64,000 nucleotides of DNA, taken from assembly GCA_030248225.1 (NCBI GenBank), contig JASANE010011638.1, forward strand, positions 208,057 through 272,056. Direction: 5' to 3'. The notes under the pieces are model-generated. The model searched no databases. It was not told the DNA's origin and saw only the letters and a program-made list of their open reading frames with translations. The DNA is from Trileptium ribeirensis. Its lineage: Eukaryota; Nematoda; Enoplea; Enoplida; Thoracostomopsidae. Shown in pieces: positions 14,205 to 23,639 of this stretch. The first letter of the stretch is position 1; every line of letters begins with the position of its first letter. The translations under genes and the position numbers were made by a program.

Positions 14205-14510
14205 AGGTGGGGCGGACCACTATCTGATCATCGGGTTTGTGATTCCGACTTGATAATGTTGCGTTTTAAAACGGTGTCCGTCAGCGGACACTCCTACGAA
14301 GAAACGGCGAGAGTTTCAACAAAATTCCTCGGGGGGATCTGAAAATGTTTCAATTCAGCTATTCTGGTGGGGGCTAGGCCCTTTCAAGGCCGTCGGGTTT
14401 GGGATTCCGAAGCGATGTTTGAAAGTTTTATGCACTACATCGATAGCAAGGACACTAGTTAAGATCCGGGTAAAATTTCAAACAAATTCCTTTGTAAGTT
14501 CTCGAGATAT
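14205..14510. repeat. Degenerate tandem duplication, period about 165 bp
   Basis: Two adjacent segments share the order GGTGGGG, CGGGTTTGNGATTCCGA, GATGTT, a TTTTA block, an ACACT block and a TTTCAANNAAATTCCT block. A weaker third copy may follow to about 14660. It lies inside the hairpin-rich region; one copy carries the GTGTCCG stem-loop and the other does not. Confidence 0.55.
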
Positions 14511-15069
14511 ACCACATTTTCACTTTAAGTGAGCTGTCTTGCTCACAGGGCGTTGGGTCGGTATATCTAATTATGGTTCGATACAATTTTTCAGCTCGTG
14601 GACGATGTCTAGAACACTACTGACATATTAATAAAGTCTTGATCGAGTTCCTGAGGTGGCTTTGTCCTACAATGTCTAATTTTGTCCTGGGTTCCTACTA
14701 ACAAAGTATCAAAACATGCGGACGAGCTTGTATCCAAAGAAATGATAAAACGAGTAAAATTTTGGGTCAAAACCATTGATAAATACTTGACGAGAATAAC
14801 ATGACCAAGGATGCTTCGGAGTACTATTGCTAATATTCGACCACAGATTCATTTTGTTTGGATCAAAGATTACATTTTAAATCCTAACTCGACTCAGGGA
14901 ATCATGTACAAATAGATCTCTACGCTAGTGTCGCGTTTATTTATGCCTTAACTCATCGACCGAGGGAGGTTCAGTATGACTTCGGCTTTTCAACTAAATC
15001 AGGTTAGTACAGAACCATGGCTACGGGTCTGCGGGGCGAGCTAGGGCGGGCTAAACTATCATGTAAACA

Positions 15070-15210
15070 CAAGTATGGATAGGGAGTCCATGGAGGCTTA
15101 ACGTCACTGTTAATTAACATATGCTCTCACTTAGCTACTTCTACGGACTTAACCTAACTGGTTTCAATGACATTAGATCCTTAAGCTAAGCCTCCCTGTC
15201 CACACTTACA
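15070..15210. repeat. Imperfect long inverted repeat
   Basis: AAGTATGGATAGGGAG followed by GGAGGCTTA (about 15070-15100) is matched in reverse complement by TAAGCCTCCCTGTCCACACTT (about 15188-15208), leaving roughly 85 nt between the arms. It could be the ends of a tiny TIR element or one more fold of the hairpin-rich region. Confidence 0.6.
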
Positions 15211-17210
15211 GAATAGGATCCTTTGCTTTGACGTCCATCGCCCATCCATCCACGCGGACGACCAAGACAAAAGCCAAAAACAAGTAGTGAAACTCCAAGT
15301 AAAATCGTAAGTAACAAAGTAAGCGACAGAGCCGGTTTGCAAAACGACCACCGAACTCTGCGCTTCCGAAGTCAGACTGAACGCTGCACAGCCAGTGCAG
15401 CTCTGCTTAAATACAATTTCAGATTTGAAATTTTGAATTTCGCGGACGTTAGAAATGCTTGGTCAGCATTTTTGGGCGATTTGACCCCGATTTCTGATCT
15501 GAAAGGCAAACTTTCTTATCGGTCCGAATTTCAATAAATTTCGGACCGATTTTATATGAAACTTTATATAATTAAAAGTGATTTATAGTCCTATTATATG
15601 AAACTTTTATACAGCACTTTCTAGAAATTTCTAATAATCGTGGCATAAAACCTCAAACTAGGAATTTAAACTCTATATTAAGCTATAAATTATAAACTTT
15701 GTATTAAGTTCTCCTGTAATCAAACAGTACTTATCAGCGCTCGAACCATCCACATATACGCCACTTTGATATTAAATTTGCTAAGCTTGATAAGATCAAG
15801 CTTATTTGCTTAAAAGCTGGATGCTCAGTGGTCCCTGCAAACTAAATTGCCAATTTAATACGTGAGCATCGATATTAACTTTATATTAGTTTCTTAATGA
15901 TAAGAAACTCCAGCTAATATTAGCTTCATATCAAACGTCTAAAGTTAATATAAATTTGAAATGAAAGTTTGAAGATGGACTGTTTGCTTAGTAAATATAA
16001 AAGAACAGTTAGCACGTTGTTTATGGCGCATTCTAGATACAATTGCTACCTAAAGTCCTGAAATTGAATTTAATACAAACGGTACTCCAAGCTTAATATT
16101 AACTAGCTTACTGACTTAGTAAGTAAATAAATTTAATATCTAATCATACTCGTATACCGGGGATTGGTATCACTCGAAAAGAGACGCGGCTTATGTAAAC
16201 AAAGGAGAGCGAAGGGTACGAAAAGAGGGTACCATCCGCTCAGTGAAGGCCAGAGTGCCAGAAGAAGTGCGGATTCGGACTCAGGTTGTCCGTCCGAACA
16301 CATTGATATGTAACAGGTCCATATTCGGACAATAAAAAGGGATGATGAGCTCTCGGGCGAGTCCGTCTCAAATCTTGTAGAAGGGTGTTTTAGACTGCTC
16401 CCGCGGGTTCGGGGTATAGTATTACGGGGGTTTGAGTATATATTTGCGTTTGTTTTGACAAGGGGAATCCAACGAGGGGTTACACGCCGGTCGGAGCGTT
16501 ATTTCTGTGATTTTCACGGGGGGTGGGTACCTAAAAGTGGGCACAGCGGGACCGGTCCGGCCTCAAAAAAAGCCTGGGTTTCAACACAATTTTCAATTGT
16601 GTTAATTATTGTGGAGTTATTTAATTGTGTTTTATTGGCTCACGTATATACTTATTTACTTGCAAGTCCGTGGATCCTGGTCGGATCTCCATGAGACTGG
16701 TCTCATTAGAAAGAGCTTAAAATTCTCCATTAAAAATGTTAAGCGCTAGATCCTCGAATTCTCAACGGTTCCGGAGTTATGGGCCGGAGCCGATTCTTTT
16801 GATACCAAATTTTCATACTTTTCTCTTAATTTTATCAGTTACCTCAACCAGCGAAAATGAACGCTGGTAGCTGATACTTTATTTATCATTGTAGTTTACC
16901 AGTGTACTACCTAATATTGAACACTGGTAAAGTGATATTTTACCCTTTCTATTAAAATTTTCAGGAAATTTGCTCGTTTGCTGTTCGCTTTAGGGCGAAC
17001 AGCCATATTTTTGCGGTCCTCTCTCGGGAGGACGGTCGTGACGGGTATCCGTCATGGCCAGTCTTTCCTATGAAAAATCGAAGTAAACTTTGCGGTCCTA
17101 CCACGCGGGGTAGGGCTATTCCTGTATATATATCGGGTTCGGCGGGTAGTCGTACCGTCTCACATATCTACGAGTCGAGTATGACAAGAGCTCACCATAC
17201 TCGCATTTTC

Positions 17211-18264
17211 TATCTATAAAGTAATAATTTATATGCGCAAAGATCCCTAACTTTTCCCTAACAATTTTCCTAAGCAAAACAACTTATTCTCAGCTGTTTG
17301 TACCTTCAAACGTATGAATTACAAGGGTGCAAAAATGTAACCACAATCCTGAAAACATCAATGGAATACATAAGAAGATTACATCCAACTATAGTTCTTT
17401 ATGGCCATGAACAATGACAAAAATATGATACGACAATTATCGAAATGTGGTTACAATTATAGGTCCATAACCAAGGGTACAACACGAGTATAGTAATCAT
17501 AAAACGATATAGAATCATAATGAAATATGGGCGCTTTTACGGCCTTTTCCAACTAGAAAATACGGTATGAATATGGTATAACGATTATATATAATTGGTT
17601 AACAAGTGCTATTCAAATCGGTCTGCCAAATCGTGTACGTATACCTAAAAATACATATGAGCATCAGCAGCAATTCCAATGGTACATAGATATAGGGTAC
17701 TAGCATGACTATACAAATCAAATACGTGATACATGCCTTTATGGCCATCAAAACTGGTACAACAAAACAATGGTAATGGTAAAATATATATCCATGATAT
17801 AAGTACGCCAATGGAGCCTTTATGGCCATCAACAATATGGTTATAGTAACAATAATATGATGCAAGATATATACCAATATCAACATCTATATAAATACTG
17901 TCGCAATGCTTCGATGATTATCCATCCCTGAAATGTTGATAACGACACCGTTTTTGATCACTAAAAACTGTCGGCGTTGCCGGCCGAAATATAACGAAAA
18001 TCTCTATTTCGTAGCGAGGTTACCGAGCGTAAGGATTCATGATTCGTGCCATTTATGCGGCCTATAAATAGGGTGACAGCAGGGTCTTGTGGTCGGTTCA
18101 TATGTACGGGGGAAATCAGTTTATGTATTCGCTCGCGCAGAGAGGTCCTAAATTGGTTCCACTTCCATATTCGTACGTATTGCAATGCAAAGGTGGGTTT
18201 CGTTCGCAGTTGAGTCATCTCTGTTGGGTATTCTAAGTTGGAGAGACATTCGCAACTAAATCCG
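17211..18264. other. Low-complexity stretch upstream of the gypsy element
   Basis: No domain recognised. Between 17.4 and 17.9 kb the phrase TTTATGGCCAT recurs three times (near 17399, 17740 and 17820) among CAA/AAT-rich sequence, suggesting an old internally repeated segment. A TATA-like string CCTATAAATAGG occurs at 18061; it could be a promoter of an LTR upstream of the gypsy body, but no matching 3' LTR was found. Confidence 0.35.
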
Positions 18265-18575
18265 TAAATATTGACCATTACGCTATGTCCAGGATTATCA
18301 GTGAATTCGACTAAATGTTGGCCATTACACTGTGGACAGGATTATTGGGGTATTTGTAAATGTTGGCCATTGGACTGTGGCCACGATTATTAGGGTATTT
18401 GTAAATGTTGGACATTAGAGCGTGGCCAGGATTATTGGGGTATCTGTAAATGTTGGCTATTAGAGTGTGGCCAGGATTATTGGACTGCCTATTAAATGTT
18501 GGTCATTAGACTGTGGCCAGGATTAAGGGTATTCGATAAAATGTTGCCATTGGGCTATGGTCAGGATTAATCCAC
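18265..18575. repeat. Minisatellite, about 45-bp unit, seven copies
   Basis: Seven units start near 18266, 18313, 18358, 18403, 18448, 18494 and 18538. The core is AAATGTTGGCCATT, then AGACTGTGGCCAGGATTATT and GGGGTATTTGT. Copies differ by scattered substitutions, the outer ones most. It lies directly upstream of the gypsy gag relic, where a leader or LTR would be expected. Confidence 0.88.
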
Positions 18576-18812
18576 CTCGTAACGATCCATTATGGATCTG
18601 TTACACAAGCAATGAATACCTGGAGCCAATATCAAGGAAGAATAATCGATGCAATACAAAGCGGGACACATCAATGTTATGGTACAACACCGATAGACTA
18701 ACAAGGCAATGAAATTCCATTCATTACAAACAATTCAGTGGTCAATCCTGGAGTACCACTAGCAACAGCAACACCATACGTGTGCCAATATCAATAACCA
18801 CAGCAAGCAACA

Positions 18813-19260
18813 ATGAATCAAATCAATAATCAAGGCCAACAAAATAATAACCTAATAACAATGAACCAGCAATTGATAGAAGCATTGATCAAAATGGCAA
18901 CCAAAGATTCGCCACACGTACCAAATGCAACACAACAAGCGATTGGCCAAGCAATCTTGGTCAAATGGAAAACCAAGTGCGAAACCTACAATCGTACAAG
19001 GGCGAAACGAGTTTCGAGAAGTTTCGTAAAGAATTTGAAAAAGCGCTGGCTCAAGGCGGAATTGACTGCGAACAAGAAAACTCCGAGTATTCACAGCTAA
19101 GAAGCGAAGAAAAGCAGAAGAATATCTAGAAGTGTTGACACTTGAAAAATCCAAGGAACTATACAATTATAACGAGTTGATCAAAAAATTAAAGAACGAT
19201 TCGATATACCAAAAACATTGACGAACCACATGAACAAATTGCAAAGCCTACGGCATTAGA
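18813..19260 (+). pseudogene. gag-like remnant of the gypsy element
   Basis: A Gln/Asn-rich N-terminus (MNQINNQGQQNNN) leads into a charged helical stretch. A frameshift near 18965 moves the frame to GETSFEKFRKEFEKAL, and another to LEKSKELYNYNELIKKLKN. These look like the capsid C-terminal region of Ty3/gypsy gag in size, position and composition. No CCHC zinc knuckle is visible. Identification rests on position upstream of protease and RT. Confidence 0.55.
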
Positions 19261-19332
19261 TGACGAGGCATAGAAAGAATTGGAGAAAATCGAGGATATA
19301 TCGTCAGACGAAAGAAAGAAAAATTCATAGAA

Positions 19333-19791
19333 GTGAACCAGGTCGACGAATCACAAGAACATGAACCATGTAGCGACCCGACAGTCCTATCAAGGTACTA
19401 CATCGATACATATCCAGAACGAAATGAAAGATTACGAGGACTAGTCGATACTGAATCACAAATCACGATTATCAGTGACGAACAAAATGAAAAATACTTT
19501 AAACATTTGCCATTGAGAGAAACACCGTTATATCCGGTATGCAACCTAAATACGGCCGAAATTGAGATAATTGAAGATCAACCATTAGTACGCAAAGTAG
19601 AAGAGACAATTATAAAAACAGTGGTCGATGAGCAAAAATCTCAAAACGCGATTCATCGATTCGAAAAGAAGCAAACAAGGAATCGAATGGAAAAAGAAAA
19701 AAATGAAGCAAAGCGGACCCAGATTGGAAAACGAGGAAAACCAATAATTAAATCCTGGGCTGGTGATATTCAAATAAAACATCCAAGATAA
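19333..19791 (+). pseudogene. Retropepsin-like protease remnant of the gypsy element
   Basis: Residues around 19430-19480 read GLVDTESQITIISDE, which matches the aspartic protease active-site block (normally D-T/S-G) with the glycine changed to glutamate. That change would be expected to spoil the active site. The following 90 residues are Lys/Glu-rich with no second recognisable block. It precedes RT as expected for gypsy pol. Confidence 0.7.
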
Positions 19792-19889
19792 TATCGATGG
19801 TGGATACAGAAGTACAGGACACGAAAAATAGAGCAACGACGATTCAATATCGATCAATTTCAAGAACAAATAATACGTCAAACTGAGCA

Positions 19890-21345
19890 GATGAATAATA
19901 TCGAACTTCTGGCTGAAATCGACCTGGAAAAATCAGATACCGATAAAGAAGGAAAAGCATATTTAGCAACGGTATTGTATAATTACCAAGACGTCTTCTC
20001 GAAATCAGATTTTGATATTGGCATTAACACACAAGTGGAACACTATATCCAAACCACAGTTGAAAACCGGTACAGCAACTATTGCGACGATTACCGTATG
20101 TAGACCGAAATCAAGCAAGCAAACAAGTACAAGAAATGCTCGACCAAGGAGTGATCAGATCACATTGCACTTGAGCTTCACCAATCGTCCTAACCAACAA
20201 GAAGGACGGATCAAAAAATTCTGTGTAGATTAGAGAATGCTAAATTCCATTACAACACGAGATAGTTTTCCGTTGCCGGGAATTGACGAAATGTTGGATG
20301 CACTATGAGTAGCAAAATATTTTTCAACTTTAGACCTAAAGTCAGGATATTGGCAAGTACCAATGAACCAACACGATAAAGAAAAGACAACATTCATATG
20401 TCATGAAGGATTGTTCGGATTCAACGTTATGCCTTTTGGATTAACGAACGCACCTGCAACATTTCAAAGAATGATGCAGTTAGTATTAGCGGGCGTTCTG
20501 ATGGAATCATGTCTATGTTATTTGGACGATATTATGTTTTCGACATCATTCTGGGAGCATTTGTACAATATTAGTCAAATACTACGATTGCGAGAAGCCA
20601 ATCTCAAGGCAAAAGGGTCGAAATGGGAATTCTTAATAGAAGAAATTCCATTTCTCGGGTATATCGTATCAAATAAAGAAATATCAACAGATCCTGGAAT
20701 GATCGAGAAAATACAAAATTTCTCAAAACCGAAAAGAGTGACACAGCTCAAAAGTTTCCTTGGTTTAACCGGTTACTAAAGACAATTCGTACCTGATTAT
20801 GGAACAATAGCAGCACCGTTGTATGATATTACTAATAAACAAGCAAGAATGGTGAAATTTAACCAATTGTGGACGGAAGACACACAACTAGCGTTTGATA
20901 CTTTAAAGATAAAGATGACGACACGTCCAATATTGGGATACCCAGATCCATACAACCGTTTATGCTATATACGGATGCAAGTAAACACGGTATTGGATAT
21001 ATCAGCTCAAAAAGACGAAGCGGAAAGCTAACATGTAAGCGGAAAGCGACTATGGTAGTAATAAATACCGAGTCGAAAAACTCGATAATCAATAACGGAA
21101 CAAGAATGTTTGGCAGTAATTCGAGCAGTTCAACATTTCCAGCCGTATTTATCGGGAAACCATACAACGATCATCACGGATAACACAACATTGGTCCAAA
21201 TTCTCAATAAAAGTGACCGTTAGAACAAATGACCGTACGATTAGCCCGAATGGCTAACAAGATTCTTGAGTACGAATATACAATAGCATACAAACCAGAA
21301 CGATATCATCAAAATGCAGACTGTATGTCGAGACCACCAGTAGTT
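19890..21345 (+). pseudogene. Reverse transcriptase and RNase H of the gypsy element
   Basis: Broken polymerase. The N-terminal finger is split by frameshifts (about 20090-20330) but holds FCVD and DSFPLPGIDEMLDAL. Then comes a clear block FSTLDLKSGYWQVPM, FNVMPFGLTNAPATFQRMM, the intact catalytic CYLDDIMF (about 20514) and the thumb IVSNKEISTDPGMIEKIQNF with LKSFLGLTGY (ends 20779, then a stop). The connection IAAPLYDITNKQ is at 20808. The RNase H start LYTDASKHGIGY follows in another frame at about 20962, and the tail with YHQNADCMSRPP is at about 21300. At least five stops or shifts. The catalytic Asp pair of RT survives. Confidence 0.93.
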
Positions 21346-21959
21346 TCTGGAACTAAGAACCTAAAAATAGAACAAGAAGAAATAAAGAATCGATATAAAC
21401 CGCTAATGACTAAAAGAACTAGCGGAAATCAACAACAAGCGATTCAAATAAAAACGAAAGAAGTCGAAAGAAAGAAACAAATCGAACAGGAACTCAATGA
21501 AAATCAAAAGAAAGGAAACCAAAGAGTCAAAAAATATCCAATAGCGGCAGTATACCAACAAGAATCGGATTTGGACGAATCATTAATATTCGAAACGGAA
21601 ATACAATTACAACCAATTCAATAAGAAAACAGTGAATTGACCGAAATAAAACGAGACAAAGAATTAATAATTGGTGGTGGAAAGTAGAAAGATAGCCAAA
21701 AGAAGGGTCGAATAAAGGATGAACCTAGGAAAGGACCAAAAAGGAAATAAAACGAACAACGGAAAGAAGAAACTTCATTAACCAAAAACACAATAACACT
21801 CAGTGATAGCGAGGAAGAACATGCAGCCGAAAGAGTCAATGAAACATCAGAAGAAGAAGATAGCATACTCGAACTTTTTAATGAGGAAAAACAAACCGAA
21901 CAACTGTTATCACAAAGACAGAAGCAATCAAAAAAGAGTTCAAATAGAACCATTAATGG

Positions 21960-22800
21960 AAAATGAACAAAGAACGACGAAGGAAAGATAGACCACAGCA
22001 AACCGAACCATGGGAATTTCAAATTGTAGTACCTCCTGACTTACGACGACCATTGTTCGAAATGTACAATACATCGAAATATGGAGGACACTTAGGATTC
22101 GAAAAAGTATGGTCGAAAATGACAGGAAAATTCTTCTGGTCGAGTATGAATCGCGATTTACGACAATACATTGAAGAATGTATTCCGTGTGCTCGGTTTC
22201 GACAAGGTCCAAAACGAAGAAACCGTTACAACCGATCAAAGCACTAGCACCTTTCACATGCTAGGCATCGATGTTATCGGTCCTTTACCACCAACTCACT
22301 CTGGTACCAAATATATCATATGTTTAATGGATTACTTCACGAAATGGCCTGAAGCATTCGCAGTACCAGATGAAACAGCTAGCACAATCACGAAACTCTT
22401 CATCGAAAGAATTCTATGTCGACACGGAGTTCCACGAGTAGTACCAACCGATCAAGGACCTTGCTTTACTGTTGATAACTTTGCAAAAGAATTGGCATTA
22501 ATTGGAACCAAGAAAGTATATTGGGCATCATATCATCATCAAGCGAATAGATTAGTCGAAAGATGAAATCAAACGCTCAAAGCAATGCTCAAACCAACTG
22601 CAGAATTGAATCCCGATAGATGGGACGAATTCTTGAAACCGTTGTTTTGCGTATAGAACGTCGGTTCACGCTTCAATTGGACAAACACCATTCTTTTTAC
22701 GATATGGTCGAGATCCCGATCTACCTGGAGAGAACCCGATTCACGGATATCTAACAGCAACTACAGACGAAGGATACGCACCACAGCTAATAGAAAAATT
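21960..22800 (+). pseudogene. Integrase of the gypsy element
   Basis: A zinc-binding region of HHCC type is seen as GGHLGFEKVWSKM and YIEECIPCARF (about 22080-22200). The frame then shifts to the catalytic core: GIDVIGPLPPTHSGTKYI (first Asp near 22267), VVPTDQGPCFTVDNF (second Asp), and YHHQANRLVER (Glu) just before an in-frame TGA at 22564. The three DDE residues are all present although the frame is broken. Downstream, a C-terminal domain of 126 residues (22810-23190) contains FNNGDLVLMKIPNKFSIGP, the usual post-core beta-barrel start. Confidence 0.92.
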
Positions 22801-23157
22801 AACAGTAGCATGGTAAGGGTACGGAAAAGACTATTTTTGCCACAAAATCAATATAAACAATATTTCCTTCGAAGAGCAACGAAAAGAACATTTAATAATG
22901 GCGACTTAGTCTTAATGAAAATTCCAAACAAATTTTCTATTGGCCCATATAGTAGTGTTTATCATCCAGAATTCGGCAAACTTTTCACAAACATCGAAGT
23001 CAAATTTCCGAACATTTTATTACTGAACATTGGCAGTGTAACCCAACGAACCAAATGGCATAATTGCACCCAATTTAAACCTTTTGGAGGAGACCCAGAA
23101 GATTATGCGGGATACGAAGCCAAATTAAGATGTGTTCAAAAAGAATCACGTCAACCC

Positions 23158-23345
23158 TTAGCTCCTGAGGACTACTACTGCGGAAAATGAAAAGGCTCAT
23201 GGAAAAAGGATAACGAAACGGGTTTAGTTATTAAATGGGTCCAATGTAATGTATGCTTTTTATGGTTTTACCAAACCTGCGTAGGACTAGAAGATGACCC
23301 CCAGGAAGCCTTATGGTATTGCGTTCCATGTATAAAAATTTATAC
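23158..23345 (+). pseudogene. Broken PHD finger after the gypsy integrase
   Basis: In the integrase frame, YYCGK is followed by TGA at 23188, exactly where the second Cys of a C4HC3 PHD finger would sit. After this come WVQCNVCFLWFYQTCVGL and LWYCVPC. Known PHD fingers read W-x-x-C-x-x-C-x-x-W-F-H-x-x-C, then W-x-C-x-x-C; here the His is Tyr. So seven of eight ligand positions align, with two lost (Cys to stop, His to Tyr). PHD fingers bind histone H3 tails, so in an integrase tail it may have steered insertion, as chromodomains do in other gypsy elements; that role is inference. Confidence 0.75.
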
Positions 23346-23639
23346 GATCCAGAAACACATCTTCCAAAAAGTAAATCATGATCATACCAATGAAACATTG
23401 TTTGATGATAACGATTATATAATAAATGATTATATATATAAAATTTCTGAATTAGAAAATAATCTTAAAGAATAAAAGAAATTAAAAGAATGGTATAAAA
23501 GTTGTAAAATATTTTATAAAGATTGTAAAGTACATATATATTAACTTTATTACTATATTAGTACTATATTAGTAAGTATATATTAACTTATTACTTATAG
23601 GAACATTTAATTAAATGTGCGAAAATAAAATAAAATTAT

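Larger units (their letters stand above)
12300..17210. repeat. Dense array of short perfect hairpins
   Basis: At least 14 perfect stems of 7-10 bp with loops of 2-9 nt lie in 4.9 kb, plus many 6-bp ones. Examples by start: CTGGATC 12334, GTTGAAGGC 12638, CGTTTCGT 13436, AGGACCG 13683, ATTTACC 13802, TCGGAGA 13848, AAATTCCT 14162, GTGTCCG 14274, TAAGCTTGAT 15782 (10 bp), AGTTTCTTA 15888, AACACAATT 16583, ATGAGAC 16691, ACCAGCG 16847 and GCTGTTCGC 16980. Longer-loop cases are TTACCAGTGT 16896 (10 bp) and CGAGTATG 17176. Several sit inside outer stems (13832-13884, 16833-16876, 16884-16937). Stem sequences differ from hairpin to hairpin. No gene is recognisable in the same stretch. Confidence 0.8.
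18590..23545 (+). mobile_element. Decayed Ty3/gypsy retrotransposon body
   Basis: The order gag, protease, RT, RNase H, integrase on the plus strand is the Ty3/gypsy order. Every domain is interrupted by stops or frameshifts, but motifs remain readable. I could not find a matching LTR pair: the left edge is the minisatellite at 18.3-18.6 kb, and the reading frame may continue into the 23.6-26.7 kb segment. A complete copy would have been unusually long for the group. It lies just beyond the last MTERF3 exon, on the opposite strand. Confidence 0.9.

Noticed and set aside
18265..18575. CRISPR-like array
   Set aside because: Units are adjacent and contain no distinct spacers; a eukaryotic minisatellite.
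21618..22022. Minus-strand frame of 134 codons, Ser/Phe-rich
   Set aside because: Shadow of the Lys/Glu-rich gypsy linker between RNase H and integrase.
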